Origin: Vespula vulgaris
Lineage: Eukaryota; Arthropoda; Insecta; Hymenoptera; Vespidae
Reading direction: 5' to 3'
DNA length: 64,000 nt
Assembly: GCF_905475345.1 (NCBI RefSeq)
Contig: NC_066587.1
Location: forward strand, 10,221,070 to 10,285,069
Under the pieces are notes generated by a model. It worked only from the letters and a program-made list of their open reading frames with translations. It did no database searches and was not told the origin of the DNA. This document shows, piece after piece, positions 48,541 through 59,795 of the stretch; the first letter of the stretch is position 1, and each line of letters starts with the position of its first letter. A program made the translations under genes and the position numbers.

Positions 48541-49775
48541 TCTCACCGGGTACCGCGTTGTCGTGGCCTCGCTCTCCGCAGCTTGCGCTGACGTGAACCG
48601 GCGTGGCCGAGCTCTCCGGAGCCTGCGCTGGAGTGGCCTGGAGTGGCCGTGCTCCCCGGGGCTCGCTCTGCCTTGGCCGAAAGTGTCCGGGCTCTACGGG
48701 GCCCGCGCTGGCGTGGCCCGTCGTTGCCGTGCTCACCGCGGCCCGCGCTGGCCAGGGCGTGCACGCCGGGGACCGCACTGCCGCGGCCCGGCGTGGCCGG
48801 ACTCTTCGTGGCCCGGGGTGGCGTGGCCCGATGTAGCCGTGCTCTCTGGGGCCCGCCCTGGCGCGGACCGGCGTGGCCGGGATCTCAGGGGCCCACGCAG
48901 GTGTGGCCCGGCGTGGCCGGACTCTCCGGGACCCGCGCTGGCGTGGCTCGGCATAGCCGTGCCCTCAGAAGCCCGCGCTGGCGTGACCTGGCGTGGCCGG
49001 GCCCGCCGGGGCCCGCGCAGGCGTGGCCGGGCCCCCCGGGTCCCGCGCAGGCGTGGCCGGGCTCTTCGGGTCCCGGGCTGACGTAGCCCGGCGTGGCCGT
49101 TCTCTCCGCTGACGCGCTGGCGTGGCCCGGCGTGATCGTGCTCCCCGGAGACCGCGCTGGCGGGGCCGGGCTCTGCGGGTCCCGCGCTGGTGTCGCTCGG
49201 CGAGGCCAGGTTCTCCGGGGCCCTCCCTGGCGCGGAACGTCGTCGCCGGGCACTCCGGGGCCCGGTCTACCTTGGCCAGACGTGTCCGGCCCTACGGGGC
49301 CCGGGCTGGCGCTGCTCAGCGTTGCCTGGCTCTCCGGGGCCGGGGCTGGAGTGGCAGGGTTCCACGGGGCCCGTGCTTGCGCGGCCCGGCATAGCCGAAC
49401 TCTCAGGAGCCCGCGCTGGCGTGGCCTGGTTCACCGGGTCCCGCGCTGTCGTGGCCTGGCTCTCCGCAGCCCGCGCTGGCGTGAACCGGCGTGGCCGGGC
49501 TCTCCGGAGCCTGAGCTGGAGTGGACTGGCGTGGCCGTGCTCCCCGGGGCTCGCTCTGCCTTGGCCGGACGTGTTCGGTCTCTGCGGGGCTTGCGCTGGC
49601 GTGGCCCGTCGTGGCCGTGCTCTCCGCGGCCCGCGCTGGCCAGGCCGTGCACTTGGGGGACCGCACTGTCGCGGCCCGGCGTGGCCGGACTTTTCGTGGC
49701 CCGGGGTGGCGTGGCCCGGGGTGGCATGGCCCGGGGTGGCGTGGCTCGGGGTGGCGTGGCCCGGGGTGGCGTGAC
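48541..49775 (+). repeat. Duplicated segment of about 260 bp within family 2a, with copy-specific expansion
   Basis: The order GGTACCGCGTTGTCG / CTTGCGCTGACGTGAACC / GGGGCTCGCTCTGCC / GGACCGCACTGCCGCGG at about 48,541-48,830 recurs about 0.89 kb later at about 49,430-49,710. A 100-bp tandem step (TCTCACCGGG at 48,441 and 48,541) starts the first copy. The second copy ends in a 15-bp expansion not found in the first. Confidence 0.75.
49701..49775 (+). repeat. 15-bp microsatellite-like expansion, five copies
   Basis: CCGGGGTGGCGTGGC is repeated five times in direct tandem with four single-base changes. The paralogous place near 48,822 has one copy only. Confidence 0.92.
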
Positions 49776-51535
49776 CCGACGTAGCCGTGCTCTCCGAGGC
49801 CCGCGCTGTGGCGGTCGGGCTCCCCGGGTCTCGCGCTGACGTGGCCCGGCATGGCCGGGCTCTCGGGGGCCCGCGATGGCGTGGATCGGCATTGCCGGGC
49901 TCTTAGGAGCCCGCGCTGGCGTGGCCTGTCTCTTCGCAGCCCGCGCTGGCGTGACCCGGCGTGGCCGTGCTCTCCGGCGCACGCGCTGGAGTGACCCCGC
50001 GTGGGCGGTCTCTCCAGGGACCGCGCTGGCATGGGCCGGCGTGGCCGGGCTCTCCGGGGCCCGCGCTGACGTCGCCAGTCGTGGCCGGGATCTCCGCGGC
50101 CCGGGCTGGCGTGGCCCGGCCTGGCCGGGCTCTCCGGGGCCCGCGCTGGCGTGGCCCGGCGTGGCCGGGCTCTCCGGGGCCCACGGTGGCGTGAAACGGC
50201 ATAGTCGGGCTCTCAGGAGACCGCGCTGGCGTGGCCCGGCCTGGCCGGGCTCTGCTGGTCCCGCGCTGGTGTGGCTCGGCGTGGACGGGCTCTCCGGAGC
50301 CTACGCTCGCGCGGCCGGGCTCTCCGGTGCCGGCGCTGGCTTGGCCAGGCATTCCGGTGCCCGCTCTAGCGCGGAACGGCGTCACGGGGCACTCCGGGGC
50401 CCGGTCTACCTTGGCCAGACGTGTCCGGGCTCTACGGGGCCCGGGCTGGCACTGCCCAGCGTGGCCGGGCTCTCTGGAGTCCGCGCTGGCGTGGCCCGGC
50501 GTGGCCGGGCTCTACGGGGCCCGCGCTGGCGTGGCCCGGCGTGGACTAGCTCTCCTGGGCCCGCGCTGGCGTGGCCTGGCTCTCCGCAGCCCGCGCTGGC
50601 GTGACCTGGCTCTCCGCAGCCCGCGCTTGCGTGACCCGGCGTGGCCGGGCTCTCCTGCGCACGCGCTGGAGTGACCCTTCGGGGCCATGCCCTCAGGAGC
50701 CCGCGCTGGCGTGGCCCTGCGTGGTCGGACTCTGCGGGGCCCGCGCTGGCGTGGACCGGCATAGCAGGGCTCTCAGGAGCCCGCGCTGGCGTGACCTGGC
50801 GTGGCCGGGCTCTTCGGCGCACGCGCTGGAGTGACCCGGCGGGGCCGTGCCCTAAGGAGCCCGCGCTGGCGTGGCCCGGCGTGGCCGGGCTCTCCTGGGC
50901 CCGCGCTGGCGTGGCCTGGCTCTCCGCAGCCCGCGCTGGCGTGACCCGGCGGGGCCGGGCTCTCCGGCGCACGCGCTTGAGTGACACGGCGTGGCCGTGC
51001 CCTCAGGAGCCCGCGCTGGCGTGGCCTGGCGTGGCCGGGCACCCCAGGGCCCGCGCTGGCGTGGCCTGGCTCTCCGCAGCCCGCGCTGGCGTGACCCGGC
51101 GTGGCCGGGCTCTCCGTGCCCCGCGCTGGCGTGGCACGGCGTGGCCAGGATCTCCGGGGCCCGCGCTTGCGTGGCCCGGCGTTGCCGGGTCGCCCGCGGC
51201 CCGCACTGACGTGGCCCGGCGTGGCCGGGCTTCCCGGAGCCCGCGCTGGCGAGGCCGGGCTCTGCGGGTCCCGCGCTGGTGTCGCTCGGCCTGGCCGGGC
51301 TCTTCGGAGCCCACGCTCGCGCGGCCGGGCTCTCCGCAGCCCGCGCTGGCGTGACCCGGCGTGGCCGGGCTCTCCGTGCCCCGCGCTGGCGTGGCACGGC
51401 GTGGCCAGGATCTCCGGGGCCCGAGCCGGCGTGACCCGGCGTGACCGATCTCTGCGGGGTCCGTGCTGTCGTAGCCGGGCCCTCCGGAGCCGGCGCTAGC
51501 ATAGCCGGGCATGGCCGGCCTCTCCGGGGCCCGCG

Positions 51536-54500
51536 CTGGCCTGGCCCATCGTAGCCGGCCTCTCCTGGGCCCTCGCTGGCCTGGCCCGGCTTGGCTGGGC
51601 TTTCCGGTGCCCGGGCTGGCCTGGTACGTCTTGGCCGGTCTCTGCGAGGCTCAGGCTGGCCTGGCCAGGCATAGCCGTGCTTTCCGGGGTCCGGGCTGCC
51701 GTTGTTCGGCGTTTCCGGGTTCTCCAGGTCCCGTACTGGGCTGCTCGGGTCTCGAAGATCCTGGCAACGCCGGACCAGGTAAGCCCGGGCCCCGGAGTGG
51801 CCGGCCAAGCCGGGCCATGCCAGCGAGGGCGCAGGAGACCCGGATACTCCTGGCCAGACGTGGACATGCTCTCCGGAGCCCGTGCTGCCCTGGCCCGTCG
51901 TAGCCGTGCACTTCGGGGCCGGGTTGGCCTGGTCAGTCCTGGAAGGGGTCTCCGGGGCCCGGGCTGGCCTGGCCACGTGTGGCCGAATTCTCCGGGGTCT
52001 GGGTTGGCCTGGCCCGGCGTGGTCGGGATCTCCGGGCCCTGGTCTGGCCTGGCCCAGCGTGGCCGTGCTTTCCAAGTCCCGGGTTGTCCTGGCCCGGCGT
52101 GGCCGGGCACTCCGCGACCCGAGCTGGCGTGGCTGTGCTCGCCGGGGCCCGGGTTGTCTTGGCTAGGCGTTCCCGCGCTCCACGAAGCACGGGCTGGTGT
52201 GGAACTGCGCAGCCGGCCTCTCCGTGGCCCGGGCTAGCCTGACCCGTCGTGCCCGGGCTCTCCGGGTCCCTGGCTTGCCTGTTCTGGCGTGGCACAGATC
52301 GTCGAAGCCCCGGCTGGCGTGGCTCGGCGTGGCCGTTCTCTCCGTGGTCCGTGCTGCCGTTGCTCGGCATTGCGGGGCTATCCGGTGCCTGGACTGACCT
52401 GGCCAGGCGTGGTCAGCCTCTCCGGGCTCCAGTATGGCCTGTCCCGTTGTGGCCGAGCTCATGGCGGTCCGGGCAGGCGTGGTCCGGCGTGGACGGGCAC
52501 TCCGAGTCCCGGGCTGTCCTGGACCGGCTTGGCCGTGCCGGCCGGTCCACGGTCTGACGTGGTCCGGTGTGGCCTGGCTCTCCGGGGCTCGGGATGGCCT
52601 GGCTCGACGTGACCGTGCACTCCGGGGCCCGGGTTGGCCTGGCCCGGCGTAGCCGGGCTCTCCGTGGCCCGGGCTGGCCTGGTCCGGCGTAGCCGGGTAC
52701 TACGGAGCCCGGGCTGGCGTGCACCGGCGTGGCCGTGCCCTCCGGGCGACGGTCTGACCTAGCTAGGCGTGGCCGCCTCTCCGGGGCCCGGGCTGTCCTG
52801 CCCCGCTTTGGCCGCGCTCTCCGTGGCTCGTGCTGACCTGGATATTCGTGTCCGGACACTCTTGGGCCCGGGATGGCGTGGCCCGGCGTGGCCCGGTGTG
52901 GCCGGGCTCTCCGGGAAACGGGCTAGCCTGGCCCTGGGTGCTCGGGCTCTCCGGGGTACGTGCTTGCCTGCTCCGGCGTGGCTGGGCCCCCGGAGGCCCG
53001 GGCTGACCTGGCCCGGCGTGGTCGTGTTCTGCGGGGACCGTGCTGGCCTGGCCAGGCATGGCCGTGCTCTCCGGGACCCGGGATGGCCTGGAAATTCGTG
53101 TCCGGTCTCTCCGGGGCCCGGGTTGGCCTGGCCCGGCGTGGACGGGCTCTCTGGGGTCGGGTTGGCCTGGCCCGGGCAGCCCGAGCTCTCTGGGGCCCGC
53201 GCTGGCGTGCCCCGTCTTGCCCGTGCTCTCCGGGGCCCGGGCTGACGTGGCCCGGCGTGGCCTTGCTCTCCGAGGCCCAGGTTGGCATGGTCCGGCGGTG
53301 GCGTGGCTCTCCGAGGCTCGGGCTGCCCGGGCCAGGCGTGGACGTGCCCTCCTGGGCCCGGGCTGGCCTGGTCCGGCGGTGGCCTGGCTCTACTAGGCTC
53401 GGGATGGCCTGGACATTCGTGTCCGTGCTCCCGGGGGCACGGACTGTCATGGTCCGGCGTGGCAGTGCACTCCGGGGCACTGGCTTGACTGGCACGGCGT
53501 GGCCGAGCTGTCCGTGGCACGTGCTGGTCTGGTCCGGCGTGGCCAGGCACTCTGCGACCCGGGTTGGATTGGCCTGGCGTGGCCGGGCTTTCCGGTGCCC
53601 GGGCTGCCCAGTCCCGTCATGGCCGTGCTCTCCGGGGCCCGGGCTGGCGTGGCCCGGCGTGGCCGGGCTCACCGGGGAACGCACTGGCGGGGCCCGGCGT
53701 GGGCGGGCTCTTAGGGAACCAGGCTGTCCTGGCTTGTCTTCGCCGAGCTCTCCGGGAACCGGGCTGTCGTGGCTTGTCGTGGCCGAACTCTCAGGTGCCT
53801 GGGCTCTGGTTGGCCGGCGAGGCCGTGCACTCCGGAACCCTGGCTTGACTGGCACGGCGTGGCCGAGCTGTCCGTGGCACGTGCTGGTCTGGTCCGGCGT
53901 GGCCAGGCACTCTGCGACCCGGGTTGGATTGGCCTGGCGTGGCCGGGCTTTCCGGTGCCCGGGCTGCCCAGTCCCGTCATGGCCGTGCTCTCCGGGGACC
54001 GGGCTGGTGTGGCCCGGCGTGGCCATGCTCTCCGGGACCCGTGCTGGCGTGACCCGGCGTGCCCGGGCTCTCCGCGGCCCGGGCTTGCCTTTTCCGGCGT
54101 GACAGGGATCCCCGATGCCCCGGCTGGCGTGGCCCGGCGTGGTCGGGCTCTGCGCTGCCCGGGCTTGCCTTTTCCGGCGTGGCAGGGATCCCCGATGCCT
54201 CGGCTGGCGTGGCCCGGCGTGGCCGGGCTCTGCGGGGCCCGGGTTGACCTGTTCCGGCGTGGCCGTTCTCTCCGAGGCCCGGGCTGGCCTGGAAAGGCAT
54301 GGCCGGTCTCTCCGGGGCCCGGTCTATCGTGACGGACGTCTCCGGGCAACGGGATGGCCTGGACCGGCGTGTCCGTGCTCTCCAGTGTCCGGTCTGTCGT
54401 TGCGTGACGTGGCTGTGCTCTCCGGGGCCTGGGTTGACCCGGCACGTCGTGGCCGTGCTCTCCGGGGCCCGGGTTGGCCTGGCCCGTGGCCCCGTGCACA

Positions 54501-56095
54501 CCGGGCCCGGGTTAGCATGGCACAGTGTGGCCGGACTCTCCGCGGCCCGGTCTGGCGTGGCCGGGCTCTCCGGTGACCGGGCTGACGTGACCAGGCGTGG
54601 CAAGGCTCCCTTGGCCCGGGCTGGACTGTTCAGGCGTGTCCCGGCTCTTGGGGGCCCGGACTGGCGTGGCCCGGCGTTGCCGGGCTCTCCGGGTCCAGGG
54701 CTGGATTGGCCAGGCGTGTCCGGTTCTCCTGGTCCCGGGCTGTCGTAGCCCGGCGTTTCCTGGCTCTCCGAGGCCCAGGCTGGCCAGGTCCGGCGGTGGC
54801 CTGACTCTCCGAGGCTTGGGCTGACCAGGCCAGGCGTGGTCGGGCACTCCGGGGCACGGACTGGGCTGGCCAGGCGTGTCCAGGATCTCCGAGGCCCTTA
54901 CTATCCTGGTCAGGCGTGGACGGGCTCTCCGCGCCCCGAGCTGACCTGACCGGCGTGGCCGTGCTCTCCTGGGCCCAGGTTGGCGTGGCACGGCGTGGCC
55001 GGGCAATCCGCGCCCCGGGCTGCCCAGTCTCGGCGTGGCCGTGCTTTCCGGGGCCCGGGCTGGCGTGGCCAGGCGTGGCCGGCCTCTCCGGGCTCCGGGC
55101 CGGCGTGATTCAGCGTTGCAGGCCTCGCCGTGGCCCGCGCTGGGGTGGCAGAACGTGGATGGGCACGCATCGCCGGGCTCTCCGGGGACCGGCCTGACCC
55201 GGCCAGGCGCTACCGGTAACTCTGGGGCCCACACTGGAGTGCCCCGAGATAGCCGGCCTCTCCGTGTCCCGGGCTGGCGTGATACGGCGTGGCCGGGCTC
55301 GCCGGGGCCCGGGCTGGCCTGGCCCGGATCGGGCGGACTCTCCGGGGCCCGTGCTGGCCTGGTCAGGCGTGGCCGGCCTCTCCGGCTCCCGGACTGGCCT
55401 GTCCAGGTATGTCCGGGTCTCCGGGGCCCGGGCTGGCCTGGTCCGCCGTGGCCGAGATCTCCAAGGCCCGGGCTAGCCTGGCCCGGCGTGGCCGTGCACT
55501 ACGAGGCCCTGGTTGGCCTGGCCAGGCGTGACCAGATTCTCTGGGGCCTGGTCAGGCGTGTCTGGATTCTCCAGGGCCCGGGATCTCGTGGCCTGTCGTG
55601 GCAGAGCTGTCCGGTCCCGGAATAACATGGCCCGGCGTGGCCGTGCTCTCTGGAGCCCTGGCTGGCCTGGCCAGTCGTGGGCGGCCTCTCCGGCTCCCGG
55701 GCTGGCATGGCAGGGCGTGCCCGGTCTCTCCTGAGCGCGGGCTGTCGTGGCCCGGCATGGCCGGGCTCTCTGGGGACCGGCCTGACGCCGCTCAGCGTTT
55801 CCGTTCTCCCCGGGGCCCGGGCTTTCTTGGCCTGGCTTTGCCGGTCTTCCTTGTGCCCGGGTTAACGTTTCCTTGCTTGACCCGGCTGTCCAGGGCCTGG
55901 TCTGGCGTGGCCCGGCGTGGCTGGGCTCTCCTGGTCCCGAGTCGTCCTTGCCCGGCGTGGCCGGGTTCTCTGGGTTCCAAATCGGCATTGCCGGGCTCTC
56001 CGGGGCCCGAGTCGGTGTGTCCTGTCGTGGCCGTGTTCTCCGGTTCCGAGGCTGGCGTTGCCGTGCTCTCTGGGGTCCAGTTTGGCGTGGTCGGT
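51536..56095 (+). repeat. Family 2b: diverged 40-bp subfamily
   Basis: From about 51,536 the decamer CCCGCGCTGG is largely replaced by CCCGGGCTGG, and the next by CCTGGCCCGG, so units read mainly CCCGGGCTGGCCTGG. Units are more diverged from each other than in 2a. Internal duplications are in multiples of 40: 360 bp (GGCTTGACTGGCACGG at 53,482 and 53,842) and 80 bp (GGGCTTGCCTTTTCCGGCGT at 54,081 and 54,161). Divergence rises toward the right end. Confidence 0.9.
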
Positions 56096-56115
56096 CAACA
56101 TTATTCGCGGAAAGC
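56085..56115. other. Orientation switch point of the 40-bp repeat
   Basis: To the left, units read GGGGTCCAGTTTGGCGTGG (forward). To the right they read CCACGCCAACAAGGGCCCCG (reverse complement of the forward unit). The joint contains the non-repeat-like CAACATTATT (56,096-56,105). It is either an inversion breakpoint or a fusion of two arrays in opposite orientation. Confidence 0.85.
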
Positions 56116-57640
56116 GCGGCCGCGCCATCCACGCCAACAAGGGCCCCGAAGAGCCAGGCCAAGCCGGGCCAGACCAGCCTGGGCGCCGGAAAGCCCGGCC
56201 GAACGGGGCCACGATAATCTGGCTCCCATAGGGCCCGGCATCGCCAGGTCACGCTAAGCTAAGATCTGGAGAGCCTGGCCACTCCAACAAATGTGCTGGA
56301 GAGACTGGCCACGTCGAGCAAGCCAACCCGTGCCCCGGAGATCTCGGCCACGCTGGGCTACGCCAACCCGGGCCCCCGAGAGCCTGGCCGGACCTGTCCA
56401 TGCCATCCCGGGTCCAGGAGAGCTCGCTCACGCCTGTCCACGCTTACCCAGACCTCGCAGAGCTCTTTCGCGACGGCGCACGGCAAACCGGGCCACGCCA
56501 ACCCGGGCTCCGGAAAGCGTGGGCGCGCCAACCACGCCATCCGGAAAGCGGTACCACGCCAAACTGGCCCCTGGAGAGCCCGACCACTGCAACCCGTGCC
56601 CCGGAGAGACCTACCGTAACGGGCCACGCCAACCTGGGTATTGGAGTACACGTCCGCGCCATGCCCTCCTAACCGGTCCCCTGATAGCCCGGCCGCGTCG
56701 TACCACGCCAATCCGTGCCTCGGAGAGACCGGGTTCGCCTTGCCACTGTAACCCGGGGCCCAGAGAGTCCGGCCACGCCTGGCACGCCATCCCCTCCCCG
56801 GAAAGACCGCCCACGCCAATCTAGGACCCGGTGGGCCTGTCCCCGACGGACCAGGCCAATCCGGGCCCCAGAAAGACTGGCCACGCCTGGCCATGCCTGC
56901 CCGGGTCCCGGAGAGCCTGTTCGCAAGGGATTATGCCATCCCACGTCCCGGAAATCCCGACCGCGCCGGGTCACACCAACCCGGGCTTTCGAGGGACTGG
57001 GCATGCTAACCCGGATCCCAGAGAGCATGGCCACTCCAGGTCACTGTACCAGGCTACAGAGAGCCCGGCCACGATGGGACACGCCAATCCGGGCGCTGGA
57101 GGGTCTGTCCCCGCCAGACCAGGCCTACCCGGCCCCCCGAAGGGCTCTCCCACACCGTGCCAAGCTACCCGGATCTCGCGAAACACGGCCGCGCCGAACA
57201 CGCCAATACTGACCTCGGTAGACCGACCACGCCAACCCGGGACCCGGAGAGCCTGTCCGCGACGGGCAACGCCAACCCGTGCACCGGAGGCACCGGGCCA
57301 CACCAACCCAGGCCCCGGAGGTTTTGTCCGGGCAGGTCAACGCCATTCCGGTCCTCGGAGAATCCGCTCACGTCGGGCCAGGCCAACCCGATCCCCAGAG
57401 AGCCCGCCCACGCCGATCCACGTCATCCCGAGCACCGGAGAGAACGTCCTGGGCTGGCCACACCAACAAGGGCCCCGATGAATATAGCCGCGTCGAGGTA
57501 TGCAAACCCGGGTACCGAAGAGCGCGGCCGCACTGGGCAACGCCAACTCGGGCTCCGAGGAGCCTGTCCGCACTTGTCCACAAGCAACCCATGCCCCGGA
57601 GAACCTGGGTCACGCCAAATCGGGTCCCGGAGAGCCCCTT
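56106..57640 (-). repeat. Family 2 in inverted orientation
   Basis: The units read GGAGAGCCCGGCCACGCC, GGGCCACGCC and AACCCGGGCCCC in order, which is the reverse complement of family 2b. Periodicity stays near 40 bp, and divergence between units is high. Some units carry changes such as GAAAGCG and AAGGGCCCCG. The array fades at about 57,640 near CTTCTGCTCTACCCCG. Confidence 0.9.
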
Positions 57641-57850
57641 CTGCTCTACCCCGTACTGCGCGGGCCGGCGTAGCGTGGCACGGCACTACGCGGGTCGGCA
57701 CTTTGCGACCCGGCATGACATGGAACTGAGCAGCTCGTCGTGGGTTGGCACGCCCCTGTACGGTGCGGCATGGCTTAACACGGCACTGCACCGCTCAACG
57801 TGCCATGTCCTGTTACTATACTGCACGGCACGGCACATAAGACTGCAGCT
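57641..57850. other. Transition between the 40-bp and 20-bp repeats
   Basis: The stretch is degenerate, with recognisable CGGCACT, GGCACGG and ACGCGGG words at roughly 20-bp spacing (GCGGGTCGGCACTTTGCG, GGCACTGCACCGCTCAACG). Base composition falls from GC-rich to mixed. No gene or RNA was recognised. I read it as decayed early units of the 20-bp family. Confidence 0.6.
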
Positions 57851-59690
57851 TACGTCATAATACTGCTGTGAATATCGTAGGACTACTACGAACATCATCA
57901 GATTTTAACGTACGTCGCAATACTGTAACACACGTCACGGCATTACAACGCATGTCATCAGGTTGCAACTCTCGTCATAATACTTCAACGCAAGTCATGG
58001 TGCTGCAATGCACGTTACAGCACTGCAACGCACGTTATGGCATTGTTGCGCACGTCATAATGCTGCAGCGCATATTACGGCACCGTAAAGCACTTTATAC
58101 CACTGTAAAGCACGTCATAAAACGGCAACGAATGTAACGGAAATTCAACGCACGTTACGGCATTGTAACGCACATCCCATGTCTGCAATGCACGTCACGG
58201 AGTAACAACGCACTTTACGACGCAGTAACACACGTAATACTACTGCAACACACGATGCGGCGCTTCAACGCACGTTACGGTACTGCTATGCACGTCATAA
58301 ATCTTCGACGCACGTCACGGTGCTGTAACACACGTTACGGCACTGCAACAAACGTTATAAGACTTCAAAGCACTTTACGGTACTGCAACGCACGTCATAA
58401 TACTGCAACGCATGTCATAAGACTGCAACGCACGTTACAGCACAACAATGAACGTGGAGAATTTAAAACTTAGGTCATGACACTGCCACGCATGTCACAG
58501 AGTTGAAAAGCACGTTACGGCGCTATAATATATGTTATAAGATTGCACCGCACGTCGCGGCCCTTCAACGCATGTCATAAGACTGGAACGCCCGTTATAA
58601 AACTTCAACGCACGTTACGATACTGCAACAGATATCATAAGCCTTCAACGGATGTTACAACACTGCAACTTACGTCATAACACTTCCACGTATATCACGG
58701 AGTTGAAAAGCACGTTACGGCGCTTGCAACGCATGTTATGGCACTACAATGCCCGTCATAAAACTGCAACGCACGTCACGGAGATGCAACGCACGTCACG
58801 GAGATGCAATACACGTCAAGGCACGTCAACGCGCGTAATTAGATTTAAAGTAACATTGTAATACTTCCACGCATGTCACGGAACTGCAACCCACGTGATG
58901 GCACTGCACCAGACATCATAAAACTGCAGCGAGCGTTAAAGACCTGCAACGCACGTTATGGCACTGCAACGCCCGTCATAATGCTTTAACGCATTTACAG
59001 CACTGCAACGCACTTTACAACACTGTAAAGTACATTATAAAACTGTAACGCATGTCACGGAGCTACAACGCACGTTACGGCACAGCAACGCACTTCATAA
59101 CACTTCAACGCACGTTATGGCACTGCAACGCCCGTCATAATACTTTAACGCATTTACAGCACTGCAACGAACTTTACAACACTGTAAAGTACATTATAAA
59201 ACTGTAACGCATGTCACGGAGCTACAACGCACGTTACGGTACAGCAATGCACGTCATAACACTTCAACGCACGTTACGACACTGCAACGCGTGTCATAAA
59301 ACTTCAACGAACCTCACGGCACTTAAGGTTATAAGACGCACGTCCGCACCGCACGTCATAAGGTTATAAGACGTCATAAGACTTCAGCGCTTGTCACGGT
59401 GCTGCAACGCACGTTACGGCACTGCAACGGGCGTCATAAGACTTCAAAGCACGCAGGTTGCCGCAACACACCTTTAGGCACTGCAACGCACGTCATGAAA
59501 CTGCAACATACTTTACGGCACTACAACATACGTCATAAATCTGCAGCGCACGTCATAATACTACAACGCACGTCATAAGGTTGCAACGCATATTTCGGCC
59601 CTGCAACTCACTCTATGCCGCTGCAACACACGTCATAAAACTGCAACGCACGTCATAAGACTTCAATGCACGTTACGGTGCTGCAACATA
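57850..59690 (+). repeat. Family 3: 20-bp tandem repeat
   Basis: About 90 units fit two forms, CACTGCAACGCACGTTACGG and GACTGCAACGCACGTCATAA. Runs of perfect 20-bp register are clear (58,381-58,440). Larger repeats are near multiples of 20: 159 bp (58,951 and 59,110) and 200 bp (AGTTGAAAAGCACGTTACGG at 58,501 and 58,701). Each CACGTCAT unit carries the bases ACGTCA, a CRE-type half-site by chance or design. Short ORFs here are repeat translations. Confidence 0.95.
58951..59268 (+). repeat. 159-bp tandem duplication in the 20-bp array
   Basis: GCACGTTATGGCACTGCAAC at 58,951 and 59,110 starts two copies that both contain the unit GCATTTACAG shortened by one base and TGTAAAGTACATTATAAAAC. The 159-bp period is eight 20-bp units minus that base. 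Confidence 0.88.
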
Positions 59691-59795
59691 CGTTATGGTG
59701 TGCATTGCACCGTACAGCGCTCTAGCGCACGCTACGACGCAGAGAATATTGCGCGCATGTCATTCGACCTTACAATGTATCATAATGCAATTCAA
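59691..59795. other. Transition between the 20-bp repeat and the 145-bp satellite
   Basis: About 100 bp contain GCACCGTACAGCGC, GCGCACGCTACGACGC and then AT-rich sequence. The last recognisable 20-bp words fade by about 59,745, and the first satellite monomer is recognisable from about 59,797 (AATATGACCCATAACC). No gene is seen. Confidence 0.6.

Larger units (their letters stand above)
48051..51535 (+). repeat. Family 2a: 40-bp GC-rich repeat
   Basis: From 48,051 the unit changes abruptly to four decamers, CGTGGCCCGG, CGTGGCCGGG, CTCTCCGGGG and CCCGCGCTGG (35 of 40 bases G/C). The last decamer is identical to the family-1 decamer, the third and second are close to it, and the first is 9/10 identical to the second. 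Some 30-bp units remain (for example near 48,990-49,080). Because 40 is not a multiple of three, frames repeat only every 120 bp, which explains the 40-residue periodicity of its translated products. Confidence 0.95.

Noticed and set aside
56085..56115. Transposon insertion at the orientation switch
   Set aside because: Only about 10 non-repeat bases lie at the joint, with no terminal inverted repeats or target-site duplication visible.
48051..57640. CpG-island promoter
   Set aside because: CpG density comes from the repeat unit over nearly 10 kb. There is no unique flanking gene or core promoter element.
57641..57850. tRNA or other structured RNA gene in the transition between families
   Set aside because: No cloverleaf arms and no A/B box pair could be placed. 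GGCACGG words recur at about 20-bp spacing, as expected for decayed repeat units.
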